NCBI GenBank assembly: GCA_902610815.1
Contig: CACLXG010000001.1
Coordinates: 202,775-266,774, forward strand
Length of the DNA: 64,000 nt
Source of the DNA: an uncultured Candidatus Actinomarina sp.
GTDB lineage: Bacteria > Actinomycetota > Acidimicrobiia > Actinomarinales > Actinomarinaceae
Direction: 5' to 3'
The translations under genes and the position numbers were made by a program. Below, piece after piece: positions 1-6,939 of this stretch. The notes beneath the pieces are model-generated. The model did not search any database and was not told where the DNA came from. It saw nothing but the letters and a program-made list of their open reading frames with translations. Numbering within the stretch: the stretch's first letter is position 1; every line of letters begins with the position of its first letter.

Positions 1-148
1 CTTCTTCATTTCTATAAACAGCTGCTGTATCAATGTGTCTATATCCATACTTAATAGCTGCATAAGATAAATCTTCAGCTTCTTTGGAACTCATATTGTA
101 AGTGCCTAAACCAATTCGCGGAACAATGTTATTTGTATTATTTTCCAT
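1..148 (-). CDS. Aldo/keto reductase, N-terminal part (cut by window edge)
   Basis: The first 49 codons of a gene that runs off the left edge. The protein has the family's opening strand motif IGLGTYN (about residues 12-18) and GYRHIDTA (about 35-42), where the Asp is the catalytic Asp of the NADPH-dependent aldo/keto reductases. The catalytic Tyr lies about five residues on (AAVYRNEE). These cytoplasmic enzymes reduce aldehydes and ketones; the substrate cannot be told. The ATG sits 2 bases after the stop of a 26-codon ORF (151-231), so it is probably translated from that upstream unit. No Shine-Dalgarno is visible. Confidence 0.88.
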   Translation of the reverse strand, partial: MENNTNNIVPRIGLGTYNMSSKEAEDLSYAAIKYGYRHIDTAAVYRNEE

Positions 149-150
149 AG

Positions 151-231
151 TTAATATAACAAATATAACAGGCCAAAAAATAATGGGATTAGAAGGGCAA
201 AACTTAGTAATAGTATTTTCTTTGGTTCCAT
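151..231 (-). CDS. Possible 26-residue single-span membrane peptide
   Basis: A short ORF reading MEPKK followed by about 20 hydrophobic residues ending LLYLLY, i.e. a positively charged start and one membrane span. It stops 2 bases before the aldo/keto reductase ATG. A TAAAAT box (238-243) lies exactly 6 bases upstream of its ATG, the spacing shared by many first genes in this window, which suggests a leaderless mRNA starting at this codon. I do not recognise the peptide. It may be a real small membrane protein or a leader that couples translation to the reductase. Confidence 0.45.
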   Translation of the reverse strand: MEPKKILLLSFALLIPLFFGLLYLLY

Positions 232-237
232 AATATT

Positions 238-243
238 ATTTTA
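238..243 (-). promoter_or_regulatory. Leaderless-type -10 box (TAAAAT)
   Basis: On the minus strand TAAAAT ends 6 bases before the ATG at 231. Transcription would start at or next to the start codon. No Shine-Dalgarno and no clear -35 box are seen. The remaining gene-free bases up to the terminator at 402 show nothing I can name. Confidence 0.5.
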
Positions 244-401
244 CAATTGGTTTTGAACAAAATTTCTTATTGATAGATAAATTATTATTATCCAAAATAT
301 TTTTTTAGTCTATTAGAAACCAAAAATTTATCACATTTGTAATAGAGCATAAAAATAAAATTAGTTTATGCATTAGTGCACTTTTAAAATAATTTAGATA
401 C

Positions 402-434
402 AAAAAAGAGTCCAGTTTCCTGAACTCTTTTTTT
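402..434 (-). terminator. Intrinsic terminator, symmetric
   Basis: A 10-bp perfect stem (AAAAAAGAGT at 402-411 with ACTCTTTTTT at 424-433) with a 12-base loop. It lies just downstream of the minus-strand YczE-like gene that stops at 500. Because A and T runs flank the stem on both sides it could act in either direction. It separates that gene from the unit starting at 231. Confidence 0.75.
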
Positions 435-499
435 GAGGTAACAGGCTTATTACCTAATTACACAATAAACAGCTGTAATAAATAATGCTAGAAAAATGA

Positions 500-1096
500 T
501 TATTTTCTTAAATCAAAATATGGCATAAATACTTGAAGAACTCTCCCTATCGACAAGACAATTATAATTGATGCAATTCCAATTTTTCCTCCTAAAAGAA
601 AACCAATAGAAAATGCAACTAATTCTAACAGTGTTCTTGCGTTTCCAATTTTTAGACCAAGTTTTTCTAGACCTACCATAATCCCATCTCTAGGCCCCGC
701 ACCAAGATCTCCACCAACATAAATTGCTGTGCCAAGTCCTATTAGGGTAATTCCAGTAACTAAATACAATACTTGAATTATGAGTGTCTCAGTTTGTGGA
801 ATTATATTAATGATAAAATCTGCTGTTAAGCCAATCCAAAATGCATCAAAGATAGTTGCTATTCCAGGTTTTTGCTTTAATGGTATCCAAAGCAGCAGTG
901 AAATAAGTGAAGTTAATATCCCTGCTTGGCCATATGTAATATTTATTGTTTTCGATATGCCATCGTGTAATACACCCCAAGGACCTAATCCAAGATTTGC
1001 CATATAATTAAAAGCAACCCCAATGCCAATCATTGTTATTCCAATCACAGCTTGTATATATTTACGTGCTAATAAGGGCATATAATAATGTAACAT
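500..1096 (-). CDS. YczE/YitT-type integral membrane protein
   Basis: 198 residues with about five hydrophobic spans. Two related loops, NLGLGPWGVLHDGIS (about 34-48) and DLGAGPRDGIMVGL (about 129-142), each carry G-x-G-P followed by D-G. This internal duplication is characteristic of the YczE/YyaS/YitT membrane family, whose transported or sensed compound is unknown. The gene stands alone between the terminator at 402-434 and the divergent small ORF at 1132. No Shine-Dalgarno is visible before the ATG. Family assignment is good; function is unknown. Confidence 0.78.
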   Translation of the reverse strand: MLHYYMPLLARKYIQAVIGITMIGIGVAFNYMANLGLGPWGVLHDGISKTINITYGQAGILTSLISLLLWIPLKQKPGIATIFDAFWIGLTADFIINIIPQTETLIIQVLYLVTGITLIGLGTAIYVGGDLGAGPRDGIMVGLEKLGLKIGNARTLLELVAFSIGFLLGGKIGIASIIIVLSIGRVLQVFMPYFDLRK

Positions 1097-1131
1097 TTTG
1101 TTCTAATTAGATTATTATTCAGATATAAATT

Positions 1132-1245
1132 ATGGCAGATAAAGAAATAGCAGAAGCTCGTCGGCAGGCTCGAAAGAAAAAACATATGTTGAAACGGAGG
1201 GGGAGACTCGATTGGAGAACAAACAGAACAGGTAAAAGAAAATAG
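1132..1245 (+). CDS. Possible 37-residue highly basic peptide
   Basis: A short ORF with about 14 Arg or Lys in 37 residues (EARRQARKKK, then LKRRGRLDWRTNRTGKRK). Its TAG stop (1243-1245) is directly adjacent to the stop of the convergent methyltransferase gene at 1246, so it fills the gap exactly. I do not recognise it. The composition would fit an RNA- or DNA-binding peptide. No Shine-Dalgarno is seen, and the upstream AT-rich stretch does not show a TANNNT box at the spacing used elsewhere. Evidence is only length, composition and fit. Confidence 0.35.
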   Translation: MADKEIAEARRQARKKKHMLKRRGRLDWRTNRTGKRK

Positions 1246-1539
1246 TTATTCTTGTTCTTGTTTAAGAAGCATCTTTTTAGTCTTTATTCCGCCCTCGCCA
1301 CTGTATCCGCCTAGTTTTCCATCAGTGCGTATAACTCTATGACATGGAATTGTTAAAGGGTAAGGATTTTTACCACAGGCATTAGCTACTGCTCTCGAAC
1401 TATTAGGTTTTCCTATTGCGTTCGCAAGGTCTTTGTATGTACAAGTTTCACCATATGGAATTTTTGCAATTTCTTTCCATACTAATACTTGAAAATCAGT
1501 GCCTTGAATATCCCTAAATATATTATTCTTCAATTTCAT
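1246..1539 (-). CDS. ogt: Methylated-DNA--[protein]-cysteine S-methyltransferase
   Basis: 97 residues covering only the C-terminal catalytic domain of the Ogt/MGMT family. It repairs O6-alkylguanine in DNA by moving the alkyl group to its own cysteine. Visible motifs are the entry segment GTDFQVLVWKEIAKIPYGE, the helix-turn-helix with SSRAVANACGKNP (Arg49 is the usual flipping residue), and the active site PCHRVI with Cys66. Because Cys is present it is not an alkyltransferase-like protein, although the length is similar. The ATG overlaps the end of the upstream esterase gene by 17 bases, so the two are probably co-transcribed. Confidence 0.93.
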   Translation of the reverse strand: MKLKNNIFRDIQGTDFQVLVWKEIAKIPYGETCTYKDLANAIGKPNSSRAVANACGKNPYPLTIPCHRVIRTDGKLGGYSGEGGIKTKKMLLKQEQE

Positions 1540-2869
1540 AAACTATATTGTCAGTTGTAATGCTTTTTGACGTTAAACTTTCTAAATTAAATCTATTATT
1601 TGATTTTAATGAATCTTCGTAATCAATTCTTCCTTTAAGAAAAGTGTATTTAGCTAGGGGGCTTATTGCACCAAATGCAATAAAATCATAATGAGCTGAT
1701 TGTGTCATATAATATCCTTTAGCTAAGTTTTTATTTGTAACATAAGTTCTATAGACTTCAATTTCACTTAGAGCATTAATATCTTCAAATCCGTTATACC
1801 AATCTTCACTGTAAATAAAGTATGAATCAGTTACTAAATCTATTGTTCCAATTTCCTCTAATAACGGAACAAAAAATGGGTCTTGAAGTATTAAAGAATT
1901 ACAATTATTTCTTAAGCAATACAGATGCGCTGAACCACCACCAGTAGAATGTCCAATAAGGTTGATATCTGAAAAATCAGCATAGTAATTTTTATTCTCT
2001 AGATAATTTATTGTGTTTTCAATATCTAAGGACATTTCATACATAACATCATAAACTTTCGAAGAGTTCTCTGTTGAACCAGTATTATATATTGTTCCAG
2101 ATGGCAATTCTGTAAACATAGCTAATCCAGTATGGTCAAGAGCAACGACAATATAGCCTTGTGATGCAATGGTAATTAACTGGTCTGTTGCAAAAATTTT
2201 CTCTCCTGACCAACCGTGAGTATATATAACAATAGGGGATTTATTATCTAGTCTTTCTAAATTTGTACCAATGTCAAAATACGACAAATTTAAATGACTT
2301 AACAGAAATTCAGGAAGCGCAATACCCCAAGTACGGTTTAAATATCTAATTACAGTTTTACCCCAGTTTGTATCAACATCTTTAAAAAGCTGGATAGTTT
2401 CAGTTTCGTCATTACTAGGGTAATAGACGTCTACAAGCAACTCCCTATTGCCTGTACTTGTTAGATTACTAAGTTCATAAAATGCTTTAGGTTGTTCTCT
2501 ATCCGAAACTACAACATGAAATTCCTCATATCCAACTGAATATTGTTTACCTTCTATGTTAAATTTTGGTACTGGAAGAATATATACTAGTGTTGCACTG
2601 ATACCAGTAAATAAAAATATCAAAAAATAATATACAATTTTTGCGAATTTATTTTTTATCTCAATATTGAAGAAATGTAGTGTCGTAATAATAAAGATAA
2701 TTACATAAAGTGGTACATACTGCCATTTAAAGCCAACAATTAACAACTGCATAATTGATACAATATAGAAGATTATTAATGCCAAATTTACAATTCGATA
2801 TGTAATTCGAGTTCTAAATATCAAAAGAAAAGCAATAGAAAGGAGCAGTACGTCAAAATAAATATCCAT
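1523..2869 (-). CDS. Membrane-anchored PAF-acetylhydrolase-like alpha/beta hydrolase
   Basis: 448 residues. Four or so hydrophobic spans fill residues 1-100. An alpha/beta hydrolase domain follows, with the oxyanion segment YTHGWSG (about 216-222), nucleophile elbow GHSTGG (Ser308), a likely acid Asp330 in LQDPF and a late His in SAHYDF. The arrangement resembles platelet-activating-factor acetylhydrolase isoform II and related lipases, so it probably cleaves a short or oxidised acyl ester at the outer membrane face. A TAAAAT box (2876-2881) lies 6 bases before the ATG, suggesting a leaderless mRNA that continues into ogt. The natural substrate is unknown. Confidence 0.75.
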   Translation of the reverse strand: MDIYFDVLLLSIAFLLIFRTRITYRIVNLALIIFYIVSIMQLLIVGFKWQYVPLYVIIFIITTLHFFNIEIKNKFAKIVYYFLIFLFTGISATLVYILPVPKFNIEGKQYSVGYEEFHVVVSDREQPKAFYELSNLTSTGNRELLVDVYYPSNDETETIQLFKDVDTNWGKTVIRYLNRTWGIALPEFLLSHLNLSYFDIGTNLERLDNKSPIVIYTHGWSGEKIFATDQLITIASQGYIVVALDHTGLAMFTELPSGTIYNTGSTENSSKVYDVMYEMSLDIENTINYLENKNYYADFSDINLIGHSTGGGSAHLYCLRNNCNSLILQDPFFVPLLEEIGTIDLVTDSYFIYSEDWYNGFEDINALSEIEVYRTYVTNKNLAKGYYMTQSAHYDFIAFGAISPLAKYTFLKGRIDYEDSLKSNNRFNLESLTSKSITTDNIVYEIEE

Positions 2870-2912
2870 ATCTATATTTTAAATTTTCTAGTGTAAATGT
2901 ATTATTTATTTT

Positions 2913-3479
2913 ATGGAAAATTCGCATACATTATTAGCTAAAACAATACATTGGACTTTCTCTATTCTCTATGCGTATGGAATATTTAAACAAGTAGAAG
3001 ATTTAGAAGAATTAGAAGATGCTTCTCTTTTAAATTTTGAAATTTTCTTTGCTATAGTTTTTTTAGTTATAGTTATGCTTCGTTTTTTTTATATGAAAGA
3101 CGCAAAAACGTTACTTGGTGCTCATGATGAAATGCACAAAGGTCATTTGTTTATTGCAAAAGTAACACACAGGCTTGTCTACTTTAGTTTGATAATGTTG
3201 CCAACTACAGGGTTATTAATTGCTGGCATTCTTAATGCAGGGGTTCCTGGAATGGAGATAGCTATTGCTTTACATGAGCTATCAGCTTTTCTTAGTTATA
3301 TAACGATTGGCATACATGTAGCTGCTTCGCTATATTCACGATATAAAGGAGAAGGAGTTTGGAATGCTATGGTTCCGGTATGGCGTGAAGACTCAAAAAA
3401 GAATTCCAAACTTATTTCAAAGTTAGAGGACATAGAAAATAAAATCTACGATGAAATCGAAGATCGGTTTATAAATTAA
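2913..3479 (+). CDS. Cytochrome b561-like membrane protein
   Basis: 188 residues with four membrane spans and histidines placed as haem ligands in the bacterial b561/Ni-hydrogenase b family: His13 in span 1 (TIHWTF), His86 (VTHRLVYF), His121 (ALHELSA) and His135 (GIHVAASL). It would pass electrons between a quinol or small donor and a periplasmic acceptor. The C-terminal 30 residues are charged and cytoplasmic. TATTAT (2900-2905) lies 7 bases before the ATG, with no Shine-Dalgarno, so the mRNA is probably leaderless. The gene is divergent from the esterase gene. Confidence 0.82.
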   Translation: MENSHTLLAKTIHWTFSILYAYGIFKQVEDLEELEDASLLNFEIFFAIVFLVIVMLRFFYMKDAKTLLGAHDEMHKGHLFIAKVTHRLVYFSLIMLPTTGLLIAGILNAGVPGMEIAIALHELSAFLSYITIGIHVAASLYSRYKGEGVWNAMVPVWREDSKKNSKLISKLEDIENKIYDEIEDRFIN

Positions 3480-3500
3480 ATATATATTTATAACTTAGTT

Positions 3501-3911
3501 TCAATATCTGTCCGTTCTACCTTGAAAGATTCGCGATAAAAGACTCTGGGCGTCTTTTACAGGGTTATTTTTTTTAACTCTGTCTGATTTATAGCTTGAT
3601 TTAGCATCTTCAATTTGTATATCTTGAAGTGTCTCCTCAAATTCCTCAATCAATTCTTTCATTTCATCATCATCATCAAACTCTTCGTTGTTATTTTCAA
3701 TGTTTAGATCAGGACTTTGAGGATTATTTCTAGGTGAGCGAGCAAGGTAGTATGCAATTAACATACTTACAAATACACTACCAAATGCTTCATTAGTAAA
3801 TGTTCCTGTTTCTATCTGAGTAATTACTCCTGAAACAGTAGAAACGATAATAAAGATTGCAAAAAATCTTCTAATTATGAGACCAATCGATCTATTTTTC
3901 TTTGGTTCCAT
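3501..3911 (-). CDS. Hypothetical two-span membrane protein with acidic tail
   Basis: 136 residues. It has a basic start (MEPKKNR), two hydrophobic segments (about 10-30 and 40-57), then a strongly acidic region (EEFDDDDEMKELIEEFEETL) likely to be helical and exposed, and a basic end. I do not recognise it. It follows the 124-residue gene with a 10-base gap and is probably co-transcribed with it. It converges with the cytochrome b561 gene. Confidence 0.6.
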   Translation of the reverse strand: MEPKKNRSIGLIIRRFFAIFIIVSTVSGVITQIETGTFTNEAFGSVFVSMLIAYYLARSPRNNPQSPDLNIENNNEEFDDDDEMKELIEEFEETLQDIQIEDAKSSYKSDRVKKNNPVKDAQSLLSRIFQGRTDRY

Positions 3912-3921
3912 AAATTAGCTT

Positions 3922-4296
3922 TTAATTTAGTCCAGCTTTATATGTTCTAAACTTTGGACCCATAGCAGCTAACATTTCTTGCATTTCATCAGATACATCA
4001 CCTAAAATTGTCATATTTTCAAATGTTGTAAGTTCACGAAATTTTAAATTAACTGGAGTTCCTATTGCTTTAGTAGCAATTTCTTTAAAACTTTCAACAT
4101 TATCAAATTCTTCAATTAATGTTGCTGTATTAGTTTCCTCATTAACATACCACTCAAACTTCTTAAGACCATTTACGCCTAAACTTTCAATAAATTGACA
4201 TTGCTCATTTTCAATAAAATCTATAAATTCATCTGTTGACGTGTAGCTAACATCAATAATTACTCTCAGTGACCCACTATTTTTATGCAAGTCCAT
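3922..4296 (-). CDS. Small protein of dimeric alpha-beta barrel type (uncertain)
   Basis: 124 residues. The N-terminal part alternates strands and a helix as in the ferredoxin-like ABM/NIPSNAP barrel proteins (VIIDVSYTSTDEFIDFIE, then FEWYVNEETNTATLIEEFDN, then VESFKEIA). The C-terminal 50 residues resemble the tail of polyketide-cyclase-associated and monooxygenase-like small proteins, but no catalytic residue is evident. This gene has a good Shine-Dalgarno (AAAGGAG, 7 bases before the ATG), unlike many first genes here. It starts the two-gene minus-strand unit 4296-3501. Function is unknown. Confidence 0.6.
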   Translation of the reverse strand: MDLHKNSGSLRVIIDVSYTSTDEFIDFIENEQCQFIESLGVNGLKKFEWYVNEETNTATLIEEFDNVESFKEIATKAIGTPVNLKFRELTTFENMTILGDVSDEMQEMLAAMGPKFRTYKAGLN

Positions 4297-4336
4297 TTTG
4301 ACTCCTTTCGATTACATTATTTATATTAATAATAAT

Positions 4337-4364
4337 GTTCCATGAACGCTTTCCTTATAAGGAA
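4337..4364. promoter_or_regulatory. Paired palindromes in a divergent promoter region
   Basis: Between the divergent genes at 4296 and 4419 lie GTTC-CAT-GAAC (4337-4347) and a perfect 14-base palindrome TTCCTTATAAGGAA (4351-4364). They sit about where a -35 region would be for the minus-strand gene and about 55 bases upstream of the plus-strand gene, as a repressor or activator operator might. No regulator gene is adjacent. Confidence 0.35.
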
Positions 4365-4418
4365 GAAGTGGTAGTTTCAATTGAAGAAAATCTAATATTT
4401 GACCAGTAGGATAAAATT

Positions 4419-5615
4419 ATGAAACAAGTTAAAGTTCAATATAAATCATCAGTACAAATAAATGGAAAGTGTCATGAGGACTTCCAAGAAGTAGTTGAAG
4501 TATTTGCTAAAAATTTTGATAAGTATAATGAAATAGGTTCGTCACTCTGTGTTGTTGTTGATGGCGAAATGACAGTAGACATTTGGGGTGGACATACTTC
4601 CGAGCAGAAAACAGAACAGTGGAATGAAGACACATTATCAGTTGCCTTTTCTAGTACTAAAGCAGCGCTTGCACTTTGTGCACATTTATTAATTGATAGA
4701 GAAGAATTACATCCTGAAGATAAGGTTGTTAAATACTGGCCAGAGTATGGGAGGAATGGAAAAGAAGAAACTACCGTACGTATGATTTTAAATCACACAG
4801 CTGGATTACCTGCACTTAAAACACCTGTTCAGGAGAATGGTTTTTACAACTGGGAATACATGATAGGATTACTTGAAAATGCAACACCATTCTGGAATCC
4901 TGGAGATGAAACTGGTTATCACATGATGACAACTGGGTGGTTAATTGGAGAATTAATTAGAAGAATTACAGGAAAATCTCTAGGAAATTTTTTTCAAGAT
5001 GAAGTTAGTAAGCCATATAACTTAGATTATTGGATTGGTTTACCTCAAAATGAAGTTGATAGGGTAGCTAAAGTAACACCATTTTCCTCCTCTCCATCAG
5101 ATAAGCCAAGTGGCTTTGCAGAAGCTTTCAGAACAGACCCTGAGTCGATGCAAAGATTATCACTAACAAATACTGGTGGATATGATTACAATTCTGTTGA
5201 AACTTATAAATCTGAAATAGGTGGTGTAGGTGGAATAACAAATGCTCGTTCGTTAGCTGGAATGCTTACACCTCTTGCACAAAACAACGGAAAGCTTCTA
5301 TCTAAAGACGGGGTACAAAGGCTGAGCCAATTACATTCTGTTCCAGGTGTGGACAAAATGTTAATGTTGCCAACAAGTTTTTCCGAGGGATTCATGTTGC
5401 ACATGGACAATCGAGGTAATTTTGAGGGAGAAGGCGGATCGTTCATTATTGGGCCAAATGCTTTTGGTCATGTCGGATTTGGAGGAAGTAGTGCTACATT
5501 TGCTGACCCTGATTGCAAAATGTCTTTTGGGTATATGGTTAATAAATTAGGTGGAGAGTATTTAATAAGTGATAGATGCCAAAACTTAATTAATGCATCC
5601 TATAGATCTTTATAA
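4419..5615 (+). CDS. Beta-lactamase-fold serine hydrolase (class C/EstB type)
   Basis: 398 residues, typical for EstB-like esterases and D-aminopeptidase relatives of class C beta-lactamases. The SxxK motif is SSTK (Ser78 nucleophile, Lys81), the second-motif tyrosine is probably Tyr167 in ETGYHMM, and the third motif corresponds to GHVGFGG near residue 347, where His replaces the Lys of true penicillin-binding enzymes. No signal peptide is seen, so it is probably cytoplasmic and acts on small esters or amides, not on cell-wall peptides. TAGGAT (4407-4412) lies 6 bases before the ATG. Confidence 0.85.
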   Translation: MKQVKVQYKSSVQINGKCHEDFQEVVEVFAKNFDKYNEIGSSLCVVVDGEMTVDIWGGHTSEQKTEQWNEDTLSVAFSSTKAALALCAHLLIDREELHPEDKVVKYWPEYGRNGKEETTVRMILNHTAGLPALKTPVQENGFYNWEYMIGLLENATPFWNPGDETGYHMMTTGWLIGELIRRITGKSLGNFFQDEVSKPYNLDYWIGLPQNEVDRVAKVTPFSSSPSDKPSGFAEAFRTDPESMQRLSLTNTGGYDYNSVETYKSEIGGVGGITNARSLAGMLTPLAQNNGKLLSKDGVQRLSQLHSVPGVDKMLMLPTSFSEGFMLHMDNRGNFEGEGGSFIIGPNAFGHVGFGGSSATFADPDCKMSFGYMVNKLGGEYLISDRCQNLINASYRSL

Positions 5616-5630
5616 AAAAATTATAAATTA

Positions 5631-5750
5631 TTAGGAAAGTAGAGAAAAAAGCAACACAAATGGAATTGAAATTAATGCAAAAGAAATATAGATTAAGAAA
5701 CAAATAATTAGAACAATTATTGAACCTAAAAGTAATTTATTTGCATTCAT
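5631..5750 (-). CDS. Possible 39-residue hydrophobic membrane peptide
   Basis: An ORF starting MNANKLLLGS and continuing as an almost unbroken hydrophobic stretch to its end, enough for one long or two short membrane spans. A TAAAAT box (5758-5763) is 7 bases upstream of its ATG, the leaderless spacing used by other genes here, and no Shine-Dalgarno is present. It lies convergent to the hydrolase gene ending at 5615. I do not recognise it. AT-rich sequence can give such ORFs by chance, so it remains a candidate. Confidence 0.4.
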   Translation of the reverse strand: MNANKLLLGSIIVLIICFLIYISFALISIPFVLLFSLLS

Positions 5751-5824
5751 AAATGATATTTTAAAATGAATAAAATTTTTACATAAATTTATAAAAAGTA
5801 TATCTCAGTATCTGTATAGTTAAT

Positions 5825-5842
5825 ATGTCTTTTATAAGACAT
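5825..5842 (+). promoter_or_regulatory. Hairpin in the cold-shock gene leader
   Basis: ATGTCTT (5825-5831) and AAGACAT (5836-5842) form a 7-bp perfect stem with a TTAT loop. It ends 9 bases before the AAGGAG ribosome site of the cold-shock gene (5852-5857). Structured leaders control cold-shock mRNAs in other bacteria; here the role is inferred. Confidence 0.45.
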
Positions 5843-5861
5843 GTCGAAATTAAGGAGAAAT

Positions 5862-6059
5862 ATGCCGAAAGGCAAAGTCAAATGGTTTAACTCCACTAAA
5901 GGGTATGGATTTATTGAACCTGAAGAAGGTGATAAAGATGTATTCGTACATATCTCAGCTGTTAAAAGTGCAGGTATGCAAGATCTTGATGAAGGTCAAG
6001 AAGTAGAGTATGACTTAGTAGAAAATAATGGAAAAACATCAGCTGAGAATCTTAAATAG
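5862..6059 (+). CDS. Cold-shock protein, CspA family
   Basis: 65 residues, the standard size of a single cold-shock domain. It carries RNP1 (KGYGFIEP) and RNP2 (DVFVHIS) and opens with [18 protein letters not shown]. It binds single-stranded RNA and DNA and melts secondary structure. An in-frame ATG at 5841 would add seven residues, but AAGGAG at 5852-5857 lies just before the ATG at 5862, and homologues begin there, so I chose 5862. A leader hairpin and a strong terminator make it a one-gene unit. Confidence 0.95.
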   Translation: MPKGKVKWFNSTKGYGFIEPEEGDKDVFVHISAVKSAGMQDLDEGQEVEYDLVENNGKTSAENLK

Positions 6060-6081
6060 ATAAAGTTAAACATGTTTTACG

Positions 6082-6109
6082 ACCGGTAGCTAGTCTGCCG
6101 GTTTTTTTT
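6082..6109 (+). terminator. Intrinsic terminator after the cold-shock gene
   Basis: An 8-bp stem with one G-U pair (ACCGGTAG at 6082-6089, CTGCCGGT at 6095-6102), a 5-base loop and a run of eight T. The T run touches the stop codon of the convergent exporter gene. Confidence 0.9.
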
Positions 6110-6860
6110 AACCTAGGAGTATTCTTACAGACAAAAGAATTGAAACAATAACTAATACCGGTCTTACAACCTTTTCACCGTTTTTTATGGCAAACCTAGA
6201 TCCTGTATATGCTCCTGCGATTTGTGCTATTGCCATTGTTAATCCAATTAACCAAAGAACATAACCTTGAAATGCAAAAATAATGAACGCTGCAAAATTT
6301 GATGAAAAATTTAAAAGCTTTGTAACTGCTGTTGCCTGCATGATATTTGCTCCTTTAATAATAATGAAAGACAAGACAAAAAAGGAACCTGTTCCTGGTC
6401 CAAAAAATCCATCATAGAAACCAATTGCAAAAACAACTAAATTGAAAATGATAAGCAATCTCTCATTTTGTTTTACTTTTGACGGACCTTTATTTGTAAT
6501 AAAAAATATTGCAGCACTAATTAACAAAATTGGTATGACTGATTCTAAGGTTTCATTTGAAATTCTGCTTACCAATAATGTACCTATTGAGGATCCAGTA
6601 AATGCTAATAAAAAATATAAATATCGATTCTTTTCAACCAGTAATCCATTTTTGTAATAATTAATTGTCGATGTAAACGTACCAAAACATGATTGAAATT
6701 TGTTAGTAGCCAGAACATTTAGTGGTGGCATACCTACAAGAAGCATTGAAGGTGTAGTTAATAACCCTCCACCTCCCGCAATTGAATCAATTAAAGATGC
6801 AAAAAATGCGACAATAAATAAAATTACATAAACAGTTGTTTCGTCGTACTGATATTCCAT
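6108..6860 (-). CDS. TauE/SafE (TSUP) family membrane permease
   Basis: 250 residues with about eight membrane spans. The two halves carry the paired family motifs DSIAGGGGLLTTP (about 25-37) and GFYDGFFGPGTGSFF (about 147-161). Family members export sulfite, sulfonates or other small anions, or act as uptake permeases. Nothing nearby identifies the substrate. A TACAAT box lies 13 bases before the ATG, with no clear Shine-Dalgarno. The gene is divergent from glpK and convergent with the cold-shock gene. Confidence 0.87.
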   Translation of the reverse strand: MEYQYDETTVYVILFIVAFFASLIDSIAGGGGLLTTPSMLLVGMPPLNVLATNKFQSCFGTFTSTINYYKNGLLVEKNRYLYFLLAFTGSSIGTLLVSRISNETLESVIPILLISAAIFFITNKGPSKVKQNERLLIIFNLVVFAIGFYDGFFGPGTGSFFVLSFIIIKGANIMQATAVTKLLNFSSNFAAFIIFAFQGYVLWLIGLTMAIAQIAGAYTGSRFAIKNGEKVVRPVLVIVSILLSVRILLG

Positions 6861-6939
6861 AATGAGTCACTTAATTGTATCTCGATTATTTAATAACTTC
6901 ATTAGACATATTAAAGTTTAAAAATTTAAAATAAAACCT

